Source: Raphanus sativus (taxonomy: Eukaryota; Streptophyta; Magnoliopsida; Brassicales; Brassicaceae). Taken from it: 64,000 nt of DNA. The stretch spans positions 15,168,293-15,232,292 of the forward strand of contig NC_079514.1 in the NCBI RefSeq assembly GCF_000801105.2, read 5' to 3'. A program made the position numbers and the translations under genes. Positions 60,940 to 64,000 of this stretch are shown here, piece by piece. The notes beneath the pieces are model-generated. The model was not told the origin of the DNA. It worked only from the letters and a program-made list of their open reading frames with translations, and ran no database searches. Within the stretch, counting starts at the first letter, position 1; every line of letters starts with the position of its first letter.

Positions 60940-61418
60940 AGATAAGATATGTGCCTTGCACGAAGTAAAATGTAAAATTATAATGTGAATATTATAATTT
61001 ACACTTTTTCATAGATTATAGAAATTGGATTAGAGAAATTGACTAGAATAATTCTCAAAAAGTTTTTGTCACAAATTTAGCCTCCAAAGATCAAATTGAC
61101 CAAAATGTTTCATTAAAAAGGTAAATTTATGTTTATGTCCATTTGGTTAACTAATCAAAACCTTAGGGTTTAGAGTTAAAGGGTGTGATTTTTGGTTTAA
61201 GGTTTAAAATTGTATAAAATTAAAAATAAATACTAAAATTTTGAAAATAATTTTTTAAAAAATAGTTTCAAAAGTCATTTTCAAATTTCAAAAAGGAAAT
61301 TTGAAAGAAAAAATTGAAAAAAATTTGAAAAACATTTGAATTTTTTTGAAAAAACAATTAAAATTTATAAAAACTTAAAAGTTGAAAACATATAATTCGA
61401 AACTATAACAAAGCTAAA
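60940..61418. repeat. Direct repeat R1 flanking the AHK4 fragment
   Basis: Matches 61,718-62,211 closely (gataagatatg, cttagggtttagagttaaagggtg in pieces, gaaaacatataattcgaaactata at the end). Non-coding and unrelated to AHK4 itself. Confidence 0.88.
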
Positions 61419-61720
61419 AAAAAAACGAAGCTGGAGTGGCATTTACCGATTCTAGCCATGACGGCTGATGTGATCCACGCGACATACGAGGAGTGTCTGA
61501 AAAGTGGAATGGATGGTTATGTCTCTAAACCATTCGAAGAAGAGAATCTCTACAAGTCTGTGGCCAAAATCATTCAAAGCTAACCCAATCTCAGATTCAT
61601 CATGTAGCCAAAGTTGAAGAAAAAGAAGAAAAAGAAAGAGTAAGCTCTTTTATGATCATCGTGTTGGCAAAACAAACATGCAACTTGGTTGGTTCAAGTG
61701 TACATATAGGGTTCAGAGAT
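61411..61720 (+). pseudogene. AHK4 last-exon/3' UTR fragment (duplicated)
   Basis: A copy of 59,184-59,494: the receiver C-terminal codons ([29 protein letters not shown]), the stop region and about 100 bases of 3' UTR, roughly 97% identical. One extra A in gccaaaatcattc shifts the frame, and no start or upstream exons are present. It is not an intact gene. It sits between R1 and R2, meeting R1 at a shared aagctaaa stretch. Confidence 0.93.
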
Positions 61721-62211
61721 AAGATATGCGCTTTGCACGAAGTGAAATGTAAAACTATAATGTGAATATTAAAGTTTACACTTTTGCATATATTATAGAA
61801 ATTGGATTAGAGAAATTGACTAGAATAATTTAAAATTTTTTTTTGTCACAAATATAGCTTCCAAAGATCAAATTGACCAAAATGTTTCATTAAAAAGGTA
61901 AATTTATGTTTATGCCCATTGAGTTAACTAATCAAAACTTTAGGGTTTAGAGTTAAAGGGTGTGATTTTTGGTTTAAAGTTTAAAATTGTATAAAGTTAA
62001 AAATAAATACTAAAATTTTGAAAATATATATTTTTTAAATAGTTTCAAAAATCATTTTCAAATTTCAAAAAGGAAATTTGAAAGAAAAAAATGAAAATAA
62101 ATTGAAAAAAATTGAAAAAAATTTGAAAAACATTTGATTTTTTTTGAAAAAAACGATAAAAATTTATAAAAAACTTAAAAGTTGAAAACATATAATTCGA
62201 AACTATAAAAA
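61718..62211. repeat. Direct repeat R2 flanking the AHK4 fragment
   Basis: Partner of R1, same orientation. Its start overlaps the fragment's last bases (gat). Confidence 0.88.
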
Positions 62212-62249
62212 AAGTTATCTTTTTATATTTTTTTTGTTTTTTAATAATT

Positions 62250-62600
62250 TTGCAGATGCTGAATCTTCACGACAATCTCTTCGAGCAGTCGTTGGACCTC
62301 TTCTCGGGGCTGAACTCGTTGCAAGAAGTTTACCTGGACAACAACCCTTTCTCTCATTGGAGTATTCCTGAGACCGTTAAGGAAGCGACTTCTCTCAAGA
62401 TCCTATCACTCGTCAACTGCAACATCGTCGGAATGATTCCTAATATCTTCAGCTCTGAGACACTCCCGAGCCTTGTTTCTTTAAAAACTATCTCAGAGAA
62501 CTACAAGGAGGGTTGCCTGAGAGCTTGGAACGCTCGTCGTTACAACAACTCTATCTCAGTTCTCCACATAAGAATTCGTGAATCGTGTTATTCTTATAAC
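62250..62600 (+). pseudogene. TMK-type LRR receptor kinase fragment (TMK3-like)
   Basis: Codes for a stretch of leucine-rich repeats typical of the TMK receptor kinases: LNLHDNLFEQS, GLNSLQEVYLDNNPFSHW, IPETVKEATSLKILSL and IPNIFSSETLPSLVSL. After this the frame slips (KTISENYKEG, where K-L-S-x-N-Y is expected). There is no signal peptide, membrane segment or kinase domain in the window, so it is a broken fragment. TMK3 is At2g01820 from memory, directly next to AHK4 in Arabidopsis, so this may mark the position of the orthologue or be a captured piece of it. The first ATG is placed after a cag by chance or as a decayed splice site. Confidence 0.8.
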
Positions 62601-62619
62601 AAATTCTCAACTCTATAGA

Positions 62620-63240
62620 GTGTTATTACTCAAAACTTCAAATTTGAAGTTTCATATTTTTCATTGGATTTTGGTCCTTACATTTACATATTATATTTAT
62701 GATTTTTAAATATTTTATCCTTTAATCTTTTCAATCATAAATATTTCAAATTGCTTTTATAATTTTATTTTTTTACAAATTAAATTAAATAAAAACTTTA
62801 AAATAAAATTTTATCAAAACTAGATTTAGATAATAACAGTATTAGAAAAGAAACTTAACAAATGCACTAATTGATCATATATGTAAATATTACGAAAATA
62901 GCTTTATAGAATAATGTAGTATTTTACTTGTAATTTAATTATGTATTTCTATATTAAATTTTATATTTTAATGTATCCTTTTGTTAATTAATATTTCTAT
63001 AGTATTTTATATGTGTTATTTATTTATAAAGTTTTATGAATTTAAATTAAGTATCATAAGTATAAGGACCATAACATAAAATATAATTTCTTTTGAAGTT
63101 ATTTTGAAGATTTGCTTTTGGAGAAAACTAACTTAAAACTTCAAATATAAAGTTTTGCAAATTTCAAACTAGAGTGTCTTTTTGGAGATGATTTTAGAAC
63201 TCTTCTCCTTTATCTTTCATAACTTTTTGTTATTTTTGTT
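62620..63240. mobile_element. Dispersed AT-rich repeat, family copy 2
   Basis: Shares blocks with 29,870-30,720 (acttcaaatataaagttttgcaaa, caaatttgaagtttcat) and with 11,690-12,260. Non-coding. Borders are approximate. Confidence 0.42.
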
Positions 63241-63542
63241 ATTTTTTTCTGTTTAAAGCTAGTGTTAAGAACCTACCATTAATCATGCTCTAAGTTACTA
63301 TTTGATTTTCTTCACAGGTGAATTTTAATGAAAAAATATTTCAAAGCCTAAAATTTTTTTTCATCCATTTCTGATGAAAATGATTTGAAGAATTTACCAA
63401 AATTTGCATCCAGCCAAAATGAATTGGAGAAGGTACATATGAAGTAAAAGTTAGATATCTTATGAAAGCCTAAACATCTCTGTAGTCCCAGCCACCCTAG
63501 TTGGAGTGTTGTTTTTACATTCTTCGAGATTATTTATAAATA

Positions 63543-64000
63543 CTAATATTTTTTTACGTAATTTACGTTGTCATAACCTTGTCCTCTTACATCACTGATA
63601 TTTAACTTAAGATTAGCCAATGCATTTCGAAGAGTGGTAAAAATTCCTTCTCCTGTTTTGTCTTTGATTTCCAAGAATGACAAAAAGAACTCCTCAACCT
63701 TAGGTGAATCCGTAGAAAGATCGACACATCGAATTAAAAAAAGTCACCTGCTCTTTGCAACTAACATTAGGAATAGTATCCAAAATGATTGAAAAACACT
63801 TCGCCTCTTGAATCTTCTTTAATATTACCATCCTAATCTCATTAGCAAGTAATTCTATCAACTCATTTTGAATCTTGTGACTAAGATAATAATACTGAGT
63901 TTCACCTTTGTCAACCTGTCGAATGTGCTCCTTCATTACTTCTTCAAAGCCTCCAATCATCTTAATAAAAGCCAAGAAGTTTCCACTGTTTGGATCACTA
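63543..64000 (-). pseudogene. hAT-type transposase (zf-MYM/DUF4371-like) fragment, runs off window
   Basis: On the minus strand from the window end: FIKMIGGFEEVMKEHIRQVD, HKIQNELIELLANEIRMVI and KKIQEAKCFSIILD, followed (after a frame change in a run of T/A near 63,735) by RCVDLSTDSPKVEEFFLSF and LEIKDKTGEG. This is the DUF4371 part of the plant zinc-finger MYM-type protein 1-like transposases of the hAT superfamily. It ends with a stop near 63,545 and lacks the dimerisation domain in this window. The N-terminal part lies beyond 64,000. Confidence 0.88.

Noticed and set aside
61425..61620. A second functional receiver-domain gene
   Set aside because: It has a frameshifting extra A, no start or upstream exons, and matches only the last AHK4 exon and UTR.

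Overview
This is a plant nuclear window from a member of the Brassicaceae, most likely Brassica, Raphanus or a close relative. The gene structures are intron-rich with GT-AG junctions, the intergenic DNA is very AT-rich, and about half of the window is transposons. Five protein-coding genes look functional. In order they are a purple acid phosphatase (PAP7-like, + strand), a small single-pass membrane protein (+), a PPR protein (EMB975-like, -), a xyloglucan endotransglucosylase/hydrolase (XTH27-like, -) and the cytokinin receptor histidine kinase AHK4/CRE1/WOL (+). From memory this is the same order as Arabidopsis At2g01880, At2g01870, At2g01860, At2g01850 and At2g01830. A broken fragment resembling the next gene, the receptor kinase TMK3 (At2g01820), follows AHK4, so the window is a collinear block that transposons have inflated.

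Layout. 1-4486: a decayed retroelement-like stretch and AT-rich DNA. 4487-9535: PAP7, seven exons, with a 2.9 kb first intron full of Helitron-like debris. 9536-13073: a GC-richer retroposon-like island and AT-rich DNA. 13074-16853: the membrane-protein gene and the PPR gene, tail to tail, separated by a broken TIR-NBS-LRR fragment flanked by a 237-bp direct duplication of the gene-tail junction. 17085-17281: a tRNA-derived SINE. 18306-20257: XTH27, four exons. 20763-21553: a non-autonomous hAT element with a perfect 8-bp target duplication. 23340-29160: a LINE with two broken ORFs. 32098-36156: a gag-only Copia-type LTR element. 36738-42737: a 6.0-kb non-coding LTR element on the minus strand with almost identical LTRs. 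44055-47345: Helitrons, one carrying a tandem duplication. 49391-49638: a Stowaway-like MITE. 54400-59389: AHK4 with a spliced, uORF-bearing leader. 61411-62211: a copy of the AHK4 3' end between two direct repeats. 62250-62600: the TMK3-like fragment. 63543-64000: a broken hAT-type transposase that runs off the window.

The host genes are not an operon and share no single pathway: PAP7 is a secreted or vacuolar phosphatase, XTH27 remodels cell-wall xyloglucan, the PPR protein probably acts on organelle RNA, and AHK4 senses cytokinin. The most notable points are an LTR whose end carries extra copies of its own primer-binding site, gene-fragment captures with unusual flanking duplications, and an AHK4 leader whose upstream ORFs overlap the start codon instead of giving the in-frame extension remembered for Arabidopsis. 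No new multi-gene system was seen.
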